Source: Candidatus Thiothrix sulfatifontis | Lineage (GTDB): Bacteria; Pseudomonadota; Gammaproteobacteria; Thiotrichales; Thiotrichaceae | Length of the DNA stretch: 64,000 bases | Reading direction: 5' to 3' | NCBI GenBank assembly: GCA_022828425.1 | Contig: CP094685.1 | Span: 1,054,001-1,118,000, forward strand | In this document: positions 1-7,241 of the stretch, piece by piece | How positions within the stretch are numbered: the first letter of the stretch is position 1 | Layout of the letters: each line of letters opens with the position of its first letter | Program-made: the position numbers and the translations under genes | Notes under the pieces: model-generated | Database searches by the model: none | What the model was told of the DNA's origin: nothing | What the model saw: the letters and a program-made list of their open reading frames with translations, nothing else

Positions 1-119
1 ACAGCACCAAGATCGACATTATGCATTATCAAGCAAAAGGCTACAGCGAAGCTGAAATCCGCTCAATGGCGCAATATTTATCTGCCCTGCCCAAAGACCC
101 TAACGGAGGTAACGACTAA
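1..119 (+). CDS. fccA: C-terminal fragment of a c-type cytochrome, probably FccA
   Basis: Only the last 38 codons are in the window, read in frame 3 and ending in ...LPKDPNGGND. The heme-binding part lies upstream and cannot be seen. The fragment has the helix SEAEIRSMAQYLSALPK, typical of the C-terminal helix of class I cytochromes c. Its stop codon shares one base with the fccB start (TAATG), which implies translational coupling. In flavocytochrome c sulfide dehydrogenase, FccA is the cytochrome that accepts electrons from FccB. The identity is inferred from that neighbour. Confidence 0.7.
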   Translation, partial: STKIDIMHYQAKGYSEAEIRSMAQYLSALPKDPNGGND

Positions 120-1369
120 TGGCTAACCTAAATCGTCGTCAATTTTTACAAACTTTGGGGTTGGCATCCGTGGCGGGTGCGGCACTCAGTTTCAGCCAAC
201 TCAGCCGGGCAGCGGGGGCGCGTCCGCATGTGGTGGTGGTCGGTGGTGGTTTTGCGGGTGCAACGGCTGCGAAATATTTACGTTACTGGTCAAATGCCAT
301 TGATGTGACTTTGGTGGAACCGAATGCCACGTATTATTCGCCGATCCTCAGCAATTTGGTGTTGAATAACCAGCGCAATTTGGGGCAAATCAGTTTCAAT
401 TACAACGCCTTGGCGCAGAAATACGGGGTGAAAGTAATTCAGGAATGGGCGGATAGCATTAATGCACCCAACCAGTCGATTACTTTGCGTAACGGCGCGG
501 TGCTGAATTATGACCGCTTGATTGTCGCACCGGGTATCCAGTTCATGGATGTGCCGGGTTTGGACAGCAATAAAATCCCTCATGCTTGGCAAGCCGGAGC
601 ACAAACCACTTTGTTGCAGCAACAACTTGCGGCGATGCCTGCCGGTGGTTCGTTTGTGCTGACCATTCCTGCTACGCCTTACCGTTGCCCGCCGGGGCCG
701 TATGAACGCGCTTGCGTGGTAGCGGATTGGTTACGCACCAACAAGCCCGGTTCCACGGTTGTGGTGTTGGATGCGAACCCGGCGATTACGGTTGAGCCCA
801 CCATTTTTGGGACTGCGTTTGCCGAATACGGGGTGCAATACGTGCCGAATGCCAGTTTGCAGCGGGTGGATTCTGAGCAACGCATCGCGTACACCAGCGC
901 GGGCGAATTCAAAGCCAGCGTATTGAACGTGATTCCACCGCAACGCGCGGGCGATTTGGTCATCAATTCCGGTTTGGCGAACGTGGGCGGGCGTTGGGCG
1001 GGGGTGAACCCGTTGAGTTACGAATCCACCGCAGTGCCGAATATTCACATTTTGGGGGATTCGCAAGGCACAGCACAACCCAAAGCCGGGCATATTGCCA
1101 ATGCGGAAGCCAAAGTGTGTGCAGATGCGATTTTGCGTTTGCTGGCAGGGCAGCAGCCTTATGCTGCGCCGGTGACGAATTCGGCGTGTTACAGCCCGAT
1201 TTCCAGCAATACCGTGTCGTGGTTGACGGCGGCGTATGCGTATGATTTGGCGAGCGGCACCATGAAGTTAGTGCCGGAATCTTTCGGTGCCGCCGCCGCG
1301 CCCAGCAATAAGTATTACAACCGCATGTTTGATTGGACCACCAATCTGTTCAACGACACTTTCGCTTAA
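119..1369 (+). CDS. fccB: Flavocytochrome c sulfide dehydrogenase flavoprotein subunit
   Basis: 416 aa. This periplasmic flavoprotein oxidises sulfide and passes electrons to the FccA cytochrome. An N-terminal twin-arginine signal (NRRQFL followed by a hydrophobic stretch) indicates Tat export of the folded, FAD-loaded protein. The dinucleotide-binding motif VVVVGGGFAGATAAK lies at residues 38-52. The redox-active cysteines of the family are kept: Cys190 in YRCPPGPYERA and Cys357 in NSACYSP. The residue that carries the covalent FAD in Allochromatium FccB (Cys in YYTCYLSN) is Pro75 here (YYSPILSN), so the flavin is probably not covalently attached. An additional cysteine, Cys199, is present. 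The start overlaps the upstream cytochrome stop, so the two genes form an operon. Confidence 0.93.
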   Translation: MANLNRRQFLQTLGLASVAGAALSFSQLSRAAGARPHVVVVGGGFAGATAAKYLRYWSNAIDVTLVEPNATYYSPILSNLVLNNQRNLGQISFNYNALAQKYGVKVIQEWADSINAPNQSITLRNGAVLNYDRLIVAPGIQFMDVPGLDSNKIPHAWQAGAQTTLLQQQLAAMPAGGSFVLTIPATPYRCPPGPYERACVVADWLRTNKPGSTVVVLDANPAITVEPTIFGTAFAEYGVQYVPNASLQRVDSEQRIAYTSAGEFKASVLNVIPPQRAGDLVINSGLANVGGRWAGVNPLSYESTAVPNIHILGDSQGTAQPKAGHIANAEAKVCADAILRLLAGQQPYAAPVTNSACYSPISSNTVSWLTAAYAYDLASGTMKLVPESFGAAAAPSNKYYNRMFDWTTNLFNDTFA

Positions 1370-1399
1370 ACACCATGCTGACGTAAAGTTTGTGCTTGG

Positions 1400-1421
1400 A
1401 TGCCGGGTTTCAGCCCGGCAT
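1400..1421. terminator. Hairpin between convergent genes
   Basis: Perfect 8-bp stem (ATGCCGGG / CCCGGCAT) with a six-base loop, between the fccB stop and the stop of the convergent small gene. There is no U-run, so it may be a bidirectional structure rather than a classical intrinsic terminator. Confidence 0.5.
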
Positions 1422-1715
1422 TCAGCGTTTACCCAAACACCCTTCAATGCATTGCAGCACCTCACGTTGCATGGCGGGTCTGTCACGAATCCGCAAATGC
1501 GCACTTAAAAAAGACACCACCCGTTGCGCCAGCCGCTGCCGGTCATCCGCTGGCGCAATCACCGCTGCGTACAAATGCTGATCGTGTTCCAAAAAGCTGC
1601 AAGTTAAGTTGTGAAGCACGGTATCATCGTGGACGACGTGCATTGAAAAGCTGCGGGAATGTTTACTGACGGTGATAAACGCGTCCCGCGTGGTCGCAAT
1701 AGCGGGGTTCTTCAT
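1422..1715 (-). CDS. Hypothetical 97-aa cytoplasmic protein
   Basis: The start at 1715 (MKNPAIATTRDAF) is chosen over the longer frame because GGAG lies six bases upstream. The protein has no signal peptide or membrane segment. It has a mixed alpha/beta composition and a helical C-terminus (RPAMQREVLQCIEGCLGKR). It is not recognised. It is convergent with fccB and is followed upstream by the LuxR-type regulator gene on the same strand, so it may be the second gene of that unit (gap 95 bp). Its coding nature is supported by the ribosome site and natural amino-acid composition. Confidence 0.6.
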   Translation of the reverse strand: MKNPAIATTRDAFITVSKHSRSFSMHVVHDDTVLHNLTCSFLEHDQHLYAAVIAPADDRQRLAQRVVSFLSAHLRIRDRPAMQREVLQCIEGCLGKR

Positions 1716-1810
1716 GAAATGCTCCAGCAGTATCAATAAAATAGTGGATTGTTGCGGTTTTGTGAAAAAGCATAGCCCTACAGCCGGGGGTGTGCAATGC
1801 AGTCAGCGAC

Positions 1811-2335
1811 TTAACCGAGAAAATCCTCAAAAAACCACGCCGCAAATTCATGCCGCCCATTCAACCCCGATTTGCGGTAAATGCTGCTGGCTTGTTGGCG
1901 CACGGTTTTTTCCTTGGTATCGCGCACACTGGCGATTTCTTCAAAACTCAATCCTTTAAGCAATAACAGTGCCACGGCTTTTTCGCTGGGGGTTAAGTCC
2001 CAAGCAGTGAGCTGTTCTTGAATCACGGCGCTGTATTGTTGGCTGGTGTCACGCAATTTTGTATTGAGCGCATCCAGATCGCTGTGCGCGTGTTGCAAAT
2101 CGGCGCGGGTGAGGCTCAAAGCACGGTGCAATTGCCTGTTTTCCTGATAGCGCTGTTGCATCTGCCAGATCAGGATGGCGGCACCGCATAGCGCCAACAG
2201 GGTGATGATGCCTTGCATGACCAAGTAACCGATACCGTGGTAATCTTCGGTAAATTCATGAATAAAATTAGTCAGGTAAGGTGCTGCCAGCAAGATCAAA
2301 ATAAACAGCAAAAAGTGGTCTTTGTAACGCGCCAT
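1811..2335 (-). CDS. Membrane-anchored LuxR-type HTH regulator
   Basis: About 174 aa from ATG 2335 (MARYKDHF), with GAGGA 11 bases upstream; a longer frame starts at 2389. It has two N-terminal transmembrane segments (FLLFILILLAAPYL and YLVMQGIITLLALCGAAILIW). A coiled coil follows (about residues 62-100), then a C-terminal LuxR/FixJ-type helix-turn-helix: LTPSEKAVALLLLKGLSFEEIASVRDTKEKTVRQ is split over the usual turn. No receiver domain is present, so the signal would have to come through the membrane part or the coiled coil. It is divergent from the shp cytochrome gene and is a plausible regulator of it, which is an inference. Confidence 0.8.
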   Translation of the reverse strand: MARYKDHFLLFILILLAAPYLTNFIHEFTEDYHGIGYLVMQGIITLLALCGAAILIWQMQQRYQENRQLHRALSLTRADLQHAHSDLDALNTKLRDTSQQYSAVIQEQLTAWDLTPSEKAVALLLLKGLSFEEIASVRDTKEKTVRQQASSIYRKSGLNGRHEFAAWFFEDFLG

Positions 2336-2499
2336 GGTGGTGACATTCCTCGCTAATGTGGGATAAAGCATTCTAAGCAAACGCCCCAACCCTTGACTAT
2401 CGGGTAAATGCCTGACGCCTAACAGACAGTTGGCGGATAGCCTCAGCTTCTGTTGTTACTGCATTCTAAGCGCATTATTAAATTCATGGAGTGTTTAAA

Positions 2500-2916
2500 A
2501 TGCAACGTCATCAATTATACGGCTGGCTTATCCTGCTAGGCAGTGTGTGCGGCAGCACCCCACTGTGGGCAGACACGCCGCAACAACTGTTGGACGGTTA
2601 CAAGGCGGAGGCACAAGCAGAAAGCCCCGATTTCAACGGCTTTGATCCGCAACGCGGCGAGCAATTCTTCAATAAGACGCACGCCAACGACTGGAGTTGT
2701 GCCACTTGCCACACCAGCAATCCTGCTGCCATGGGCAAACACGATAAAACCGCTAAAAGCATCGAGCCATTAGCACCGAGTGCGAATGCCGAGCGTTTCA
2801 CCAACCCGAAAAAGGTGGAAAAGTGGTTCAAACGCAATTGCAACGATGTGCTGGAGCGCACTTGTACGTCGCTGGAAAAAGGCGATGTGTTGACCTATTT
2901 ACTGAGCATTCAATGA
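2500..2916 (+). CDS. SHP-like monoheme cytochrome c (DUF1924)
   Basis: 138 aa; start at ATG 2500 with GGAG eight bases upstream, not the GTG at 2491. A signal peptide ends near LWADTPQ. There is a single heme site CATCH (in DWSCATCHTSNP), and a downstream helix ends NPKKVEKWFKRNC with CNDVLERTCTSLEKGDV. This layout matches DUF1924, the sphaeroides heme protein family of high-spin cytochromes that bind O2 or NO. In other proteobacteria SHP genes sit with a diheme cytochrome and a cytochrome b, exactly the next two genes here. A role in periplasmic electron transfer to a small ligand is known for the family; the substrate here is unknown. Confidence 0.85.
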   Translation: MQRHQLYGWLILLGSVCGSTPLWADTPQQLLDGYKAEAQAESPDFNGFDPQRGEQFFNKTHANDWSCATCHTSNPAAMGKHDKTAKSIEPLAPSANAERFTNPKKVEKWFKRNCNDVLERTCTSLEKGDVLTYLLSIQ

Positions 2917-2926
2917 GGGCATGACA

Positions 2927-3448
2927 ATGTTAAAAATCAAGCGTAACCGCGCGATCACTTGGGTGTTAGCGGCATTGCTATTCGGCAGCGTTGCCAGTTT
3001 GCCGGTGACGGCGGATGATGACGGCGATGAATACCGTGAAAAAGGCGGAGGCAACGCTACTTCGGCAGCGATGCCACCTTCTTGGAAAACCGAATGCGCT
3101 GAGTGTCACCTTGCGTACCCAGCGAAGTTATTACCCGCCAGTGGCTGGCGCGAAATCATGGGCAATCTTGATCAGCATTTCGGTACGGATGCGAGTTTGG
3201 ATGCCGCCACCATTGCCGAGATTTTGCCATTTTTGGAACAAAACGCCGGTTCTGAGCGCAAATACGCGGCGGCAGAAGGTAAATCGGCGTTGCGCATTAC
3301 TGAAACGCGCTGGTTTGTGCATGAGCATTACGACGAATTATCCCCTGCGGTATGGAAGCGGGTGAGCAGCCCGGCCAATTGTGCGGCTTGCCATACCACG
3401 GCGGAACAGGGCAATTACGACGAAGATTTTATCAAAATTCCACGTTAA
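2927..3448 (+). CDS. Diheme cytochrome c (DHC type)
   Basis: 173 aa. ATG 2927 is preferred over ATG 2921 because GAGGG lies at correct spacing only for the second codon. The N-terminal signal peptide is followed by an acidic stretch (DDDGDEYREK). Two heme-binding motifs are visible: CAECH about residue 47 and CAACH near the C-terminus, within about 25 residues of the end. This architecture matches the diheme cytochrome that is the redox partner of SHP. It lies 10 bases after the SHP stop and 12 bases before the cytochrome b gene, so the three form one operon. Confidence 0.85.
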   Translation: MLKIKRNRAITWVLAALLFGSVASLPVTADDDGDEYREKGGGNATSAAMPPSWKTECAECHLAYPAKLLPASGWREIMGNLDQHFGTDASLDAATIAEILPFLEQNAGSERKYAAAEGKSALRITETRWFVHEHYDELSPAVWKRVSSPANCAACHTTAEQGNYDEDFIKIPR

Positions 3449-3460
3449 GGAGCGTTCCCC

Positions 3461-4072
3461 ATGTTGCAACGTATTTTAGTGTGGGATGTGCCGACACGGG
3501 TGTTTCACTGGTCGTTAGCGTTGTCCTTTGCTGGGGCGTATGTGACGGCGGAATCGGAACGTTACCGCGATATTCATTTGGCCTTGGGTTATGTGTTGCT
3601 GGGGCTGTTGGTGTTTCGCTTGGTGTGGGGGCTGGTGGGAACGGCGTATGCGCGTTTCAGCGCGTTTACCTTTACGCCCTCGCAAGTGAAAGCGTATTTG
3701 CTGGGCTTGCTGAGCAAGCAGCCGCCGCATTACGTGGGGCATAACCCGGCGGGTGGGGTGGCGATTTTTGCGCTATTGGCGTTGGGCTTGCTGCTCAGTG
3801 TCAGCGGGCTGGGCTTGGAATGGGAAATTGGTGATGAAGATTTCATGGAGGAATTGCACGAAATCGCCGCGAATCTGATGTTGTTGGTGGTGCTGGTGCA
3901 CATTGCTGGGGTGTTGATTAGCAGTGTGTTGCATCGGGAAAATTTGGTGCGGGCGATGTTTACCGGCTACAAGCAGGCAGAGAATGCCGTGAGCATTGGT
4001 AGTGTTTACATTTGGCTGGGGGCGGTGATGGTGGTGGGAATCGGGGTGTTTTTTTTCGCTTACTTGGGATGA
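3461..4072 (+). CDS. Cytochrome b561-type membrane protein
   Basis: 203 aa with four hydrophobic segments. Conserved histidines lie in the helices: RVFHWSLAL, DIHLALGYVL, LHEIAANL and LVHIAGVL, with a further LHRENLVRAM typical of the Ni-Fe hydrogenase/b561 cytochrome family. It would take electrons from the quinol pool and hand them to the diheme cytochrome and SHP. AAGGAG lies eight bases before ATG. It is the third gene of the SHP-DHC-cytochrome b set. Confidence 0.87.
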   Translation: MLQRILVWDVPTRVFHWSLALSFAGAYVTAESERYRDIHLALGYVLLGLLVFRLVWGLVGTAYARFSAFTFTPSQVKAYLLGLLSKQPPHYVGHNPAGGVAIFALLALGLLLSVSGLGLEWEIGDEDFMEELHEIAANLMLLVVLVHIAGVLISSVLHRENLVRAMFTGYKQAENAVSIGSVYIWLGAVMVVGIGVFFFAYLG

Positions 4073-4121
4073 TTGGGTAAAAATAAATCACTTGTTGATA
4101 AGGTTGCGCGGCAAACCTCGT

Positions 4122-4140
4122 CCTTCAGGGCGGGGAGGAT
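4122..4140 (+). repeat. Left copy of a 19-bp repeat flanking tnpB
   Basis: CCTTCAGGGCGGGGAGGAT here and CCTTTAGGGAGGGGAGGAT at 5534-5552 differ at two positions and lie in the same orientation. The right copy is where the transposon right end / guide-RNA scaffold of TnpB elements is expected. The left copy may be the same end from an older insertion. A perfect 7-bp hairpin (GGGAGGC-GAA-GCCTCCC) follows at 4146-4162, as expected for an IS200/IS605 subterminal hairpin. Confidence 0.6.
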
Positions 4141-4145
4141 AGCGC

Positions 4146-4162
4146 GGGAGGCGAAGCCTCCC
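4146..4162 (+). other. Subterminal hairpin, left side of the tnpB element
   Basis: GGGAGGC and GCCTCCC form a perfect 7-bp stem around a GAA loop. IS200/IS605 elements are recognised through single-stranded hairpins near their ends rather than terminal inverted repeats. The exact left boundary of the element cannot be fixed from this sequence alone. Confidence 0.45.
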
Positions 4163-4302
4163 TGTGTTCGGAGTGATGTTGGGGTGTTTGCTGCTGCTGG
4201 ATGACGGATGTTGTATAATTTTTCTTGCGTATCATCCGGCTAAAAACGCCTTTAAGACGGTTCACCCAGATAATTGCCTACCCGCCAAGCTACACTACGG
4301 GT

Positions 4303-5514
4303 ATGCAACGACTCCAAGCCTTTAAATACGAACTCAAGCCCGACGGCGGACAACGGCACAATCTGCGCCGTTACGCGGGTTCGTGTCGGTTTGTTTACAA
4401 CAGGGCGTTAGCGTTGCAGCAAGCCAATCATGAGTTTGGTGAAAAATTCATCGGTTACGTGGCAATGGCAAAACACCTGACCGCATGGCGGAATGGCACA
4501 GAAACCTCTTGGCTGAAAGATTCCCCCGTCCATCCGCTGCAACACGCCCTGAAAGACCTCGATAAGGCGTACCAAAACTTCTTTGCCAAACGTGCTGATT
4601 TTCCCCGTTTCAAACGCAAGGGCAGCGCTGATAGCTTTCGCTACCCAGACCCCAAACAAATCAAGCTCGATCAGCGTAACAACCGTGTTTTCCTGCCTAA
4701 ACTGGGCTGGTTACGCTACCGCAACAGCCGCGAAGTGTTGGGGGAATTGCGCAATGTCACCGTGTCCGGTAAAAACGGCAAGTGGTACATTAGCATTCAA
4801 ACCCAGCGGGAAATAGAACAGCCCGTATCCACCGCTACCACGGCTATCGGCATTGACTTGGGCATAGCACGTTTCGCCACCTTCTCAGATGGCAGCTACA
4901 TTGCCCCGCTCAATATCTTAAAAACCCAACAAGCCAAGCTCGCCAAATACCAACGGCGCATGGCGCATAAGCAGAAATTCAGTAACAACTGGAAAAAGGC
5001 GAAAGCCAAAGTTCAAAAACTCCACACACAAATCGCCAATACCCGCCGCGATTTCCTGCACAAAGCGACGACCACGATCAGCCAAAACCACGCGCTCGTG
5101 TTCATCGAAGATTTGCAGGTAGGCAATATGTCCAGATCAGCGGCAGGCACGGCAGAAAACCCCGGCAAGAACGTGGCTGCAAAATCGGGCTTAAACAAAG
5201 CCATTCTCGACCAAGGCTGGGGTGAGTTCCGGCGGCAACTCGACTACAAAATGGCATGGAAGGGCGGCATGTTATTCGCCGTTCCCGCCCATTACACCAG
5301 CCAAGAATGCCCCGAATGCCATCACGTCTCGGCGAATAACCGCCAAACGCAAGCGAAGTTTGTGTGCCTGAAGTGTCACTATGAAAATCACGCCGATCAT
5401 GTCGGCGCGATCAATGTTAAAGAGCGGGGACACCGCTTGTTAGCCTGTGGAGATGGAGCATTACGCGCCTCGATGAAGCAGGAACTCGCCGAAGTAAGTC
5501 AGCTATCTAGCTGA
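4303..5514 (+). CDS. tnpB: TnpB, RNA-guided nuclease of an IS200/IS605-family element
   Basis: 403 aa from ATG 4303 (MQRLQAFKYEL); the frame is open further upstream but lacks TnpB sequence. All catalytic features are intact: RuvC-I Asp185 in GIDLG, RuvC-II Glu269 in FIEDLQV, and RuvC-III Asp365 in NHADHVGAINV. The four zinc-finger cysteines are 336, 339, 355 and 358. TnpB proteins are guided by an RNA transcribed from the element's right end and cut the vacated donor site. No TnpA transposase gene is present beside it, so the element would need TnpA in trans. It sits between the cytochrome b gene and the DUF2202 genes. Confidence 0.93.
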   Translation: MQRLQAFKYELKPDGGQRHNLRRYAGSCRFVYNRALALQQANHEFGEKFIGYVAMAKHLTAWRNGTETSWLKDSPVHPLQHALKDLDKAYQNFFAKRADFPRFKRKGSADSFRYPDPKQIKLDQRNNRVFLPKLGWLRYRNSREVLGELRNVTVSGKNGKWYISIQTQREIEQPVSTATTAIGIDLGIARFATFSDGSYIAPLNILKTQQAKLAKYQRRMAHKQKFSNNWKKAKAKVQKLHTQIANTRRDFLHKATTTISQNHALVFIEDLQVGNMSRSAAGTAENPGKNVAAKSGLNKAILDQGWGEFRRQLDYKMAWKGGMLFAVPAHYTSQECPECHHVSANNRQTQAKFVCLKCHYENHADHVGAINVKERGHRLLACGDGALRASMKQELAEVSQLSS

Positions 5515-5556
5515 ATGCAGTAGGAATCCCCTTCCTTTAGGGAGGGGAGGATGTCA
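5515..5556 (+). ncRNA. Probable 3' end of the TnpB guide RNA (omega RNA) scaffold
   Basis: The G-rich block GGAGGGGAGGATGTCAAGG directly after the tnpB stop includes the right copy of the flanking repeat (5534-5552). In this family the scaffold covers the end of tnpB and the element's right end, and the guide is the DNA just beyond. If so, the guide would begin close to 5556-5558. Position and end are inference. Confidence 0.4.
5534..5552 (+). repeat. Right copy of the 19-bp repeat flanking tnpB
   Basis: It matches 4122-4140 at 17 of 19 positions in the same orientation. It starts 19 bases after the tnpB stop. Confidence 0.6.
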
Positions 5557-5579
5557 AGGCGGATACCTTCGCTTAATTT

Positions 5580-5596
5580 TTTCAGCTTCATTTCAG
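5580..5596 (+). promoter_or_regulatory. TTTCAG direct-repeat operator upstream of the first DUF2202 gene
   Basis: Two TTTCAG half-sites (5580-5585, 5591-5596) have an 11-bp period, as usual for OmpR/PhoB-family response regulators. The same 17-base block occurs at 7169-7185 upstream of the lipoprotein gene. The OmpR-type regulator encoded at 7906 is the obvious candidate binder. This is inference from spacing and location. Confidence 0.6.
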
Positions 5597-5644
5597 ATAA
5601 GCCGGTTAGTCTACACGCATAAATTAATTGTTTGGAGACTCACC

Positions 5645-6424
5645 ATGAAGACCATAAACCTAACCCGTCACACTGTCTTGGCCTGCGCCGTAACCTTGTT
5701 AATGGGTTGCGGCAGCAGCGGCACTGCTGATACGGCTGCACTGACCACCACAGCGGTTACGACTGCGGCTATTACGGCAGCAGCATCTGTTGCCGACACA
5801 GTAACAGCCAGCGCTACCGTTGCGGATGATGTTACTGGCAGCGTTGCGGATACTACGACTACCGCGACGACTACCAGCACTGCTACCACGCTGACAGCCG
5901 ACGAAACCGCCACGCTGCTATTCGTGCGCGAAGAAGAAAAGCTGGCACGCGACGTTTACCTCACGCTCTTCAACAAGTGGGGTACTAAAACTTTCCAAAA
6001 CATCGCCCTCAACAGCGAACAGCAACACATGGATGTGATGGGAACGCTGGTTGATACCTACAACCTGCAAGATCCCGTACTGACCGACACCATTGGCGCA
6101 TTCACTGACCCGGTATTGCTGGGGCTGTATCAAGATTTGGTCATGCGTGGCTCAACCTCGCAGAATGACGGTTTGCTTGTGGGCGGTTTCATCGAAGAAT
6201 TCGACATTAACGATTTGCAAGAAGCCATCGACGAAGCCAACGCTGGCAGCAAACCCGCCGATATTATTGTCGCCTACACCAACTTGATGTGCGGTTCACG
6301 CAACCATTTGCGCTCATTCGTGGGGCAAATTGAGAAAAACGGCGTGGATTACCAAGCGCAAGTCATTCCACAAGCCACCGTCGATGCGATTGTAAACAGC
6401 CCTGAAGAACAATGTGGCAAATAA
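5645..6424 (+). CDS. DUF2202 ferritin-like lipoprotein
   Basis: 259 aa. The signal peptide has a lipobox (LLMGC), so it is probably lipid-anchored. A linker of about 65 residues made almost only of Thr, Ala, Val and Ser follows, then a DUF2202 domain (about residues 90-255). Conserved motifs are FVREEEKLARDVY, SEQQHMDV, FIEEFDINDLQEA and GSRNHLRSF. The Glu/His pattern fits the four-helix ferritin-like fold that binds a di-metal centre; the cellular role of DUF2202 is not established. A second DUF2202 gene begins 29 bases downstream, so the two form an operon. A TTTCAG repeat operator lies about 50 bases upstream of the start. Confidence 0.85.
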   Translation: MKTINLTRHTVLACAVTLLMGCGSSGTADTAALTTTAVTTAAITAAASVADTVTASATVADDVTGSVADTTTTATTTSTATTLTADETATLLFVREEEKLARDVYLTLFNKWGTKTFQNIALNSEQQHMDVMGTLVDTYNLQDPVLTDTIGAFTDPVLLGLYQDLVMRGSTSQNDGLLVGGFIEEFDINDLQEAIDEANAGSKPADIIVAYTNLMCGSRNHLRSFVGQIEKNGVDYQAQVIPQATVDAIVNSPEEQCGK

Positions 6425-6453
6425 CTTCATCATAAATACAAGGAGATACTCCC

Positions 6454-7122
6454 ATGACTTTACGTAAAACACTCATCGCAGGCATGATTGCCATGACTTG
6501 CACAGGTCTGCTGACCACGCCCACGTTTGCCAAAGGCAACGGGCAGCAGCAAGCACCCGTATTGAGCGCTGCTGAAACCCAATCCCTGCGTTTCATGCGC
6601 GAGGAAGAAAAATTGGCACGCGATGCATACATCAGTCTGTATCAGCAATGGCAATTGCCAGTGTTTAACAATATTTCGCAATCTGAACAGCAACATACCG
6701 ATCGCGTTAAAGCCTTGCTGCAAACCTACCGGATTGCTGACCCTGTGACCAATGATGCTGTTGGCGTGTTCCAGAATGTGGATTTGGCAGCTTTGTACGC
6801 AACGCTAATGGCGCGTGGGCAAACCTCTGCATTGGATGCGCTGTATGTTGGTGCGTTGATTGAGGAAGTGGATATTGTGGACTTGCAAAAATCCATGCGT
6901 GAAACCACTCGCCCCGATCTTCTCAACACTTACGATAATTTAATGCGAGCGTCACGCAACCACCTGCGAGCGTTTGTTAAGCAGATTCAGCGCCAAGGTG
7001 TGAAGTATGTGGCGCAAACCATGCCACAAGCGGAAGTTGACGCGATCATCAATAGCCCGAACGAGCGTGGGCAAGGTGGTGGCGGACAAGGCGGCGGACG
7101 TGGGCAACGTCGCGGGATGTAA
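6454..7122 (+). CDS. Secreted DUF2202 ferritin-like protein
   Basis: 222 aa. A cleavable signal peptide (MTLRKTLIAGMIAMTC..., cleavage near TFAKG) has no lipobox, so the product is probably soluble in the periplasm. The DUF2202 domain covers about residues 35-200 with FMREEEKLARDAY, SEQQHTDRV, LIEEVDIVDLQKS and ASRNHLRAF. The C-terminus is a Gly/Gln/Arg tail (GQGGGGQGGGRGQRRG). GGAG lies at the expected distance before ATG. It is a paralogue of the preceding lipoprotein and is transcribed with it. Confidence 0.86.
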   Translation: MTLRKTLIAGMIAMTCTGLLTTPTFAKGNGQQQAPVLSAAETQSLRFMREEEKLARDAYISLYQQWQLPVFNNISQSEQQHTDRVKALLQTYRIADPVTNDAVGVFQNVDLAALYATLMARGQTSALDALYVGALIEEVDIVDLQKSMRETTRPDLLNTYDNLMRASRNHLRAFVKQIQRQGVKYVAQTMPQAEVDAIINSPNERGQGGGGQGGGRGQRRGM

Positions 7123-7168
7123 AATGACCAGCCTGTGGCGCTTATTTTCTGCTTTGGGTGGATAGATT

Positions 7169-7185
7169 TTTCAGCTTCATTTCAG
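7169..7185 (+). promoter_or_regulatory. Second TTTCAG direct-repeat operator
   Basis: Half-sites at 7169-7174 and 7180-7185 with the identical CTTCA spacer seen at 5580-5596; GAGCCG follows just as AGCCGG does at the first site. It lies about 56 bases before the start of the lipoprotein gene. Confidence 0.6.
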
Positions 7186-7241
7186 GTTGAGCCGTTACAG
7201 TTTTGCGCTTTTCGTAACACTAAATAATGGAATTCTTCAGC

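Noticed and set aside
1663-1860. Minus-strand 65-aa frame next to the LuxR-type gene
   Set aside because: It overlaps the stop end of the regulator gene and lacks a ribosome site; composition is not protein-like.
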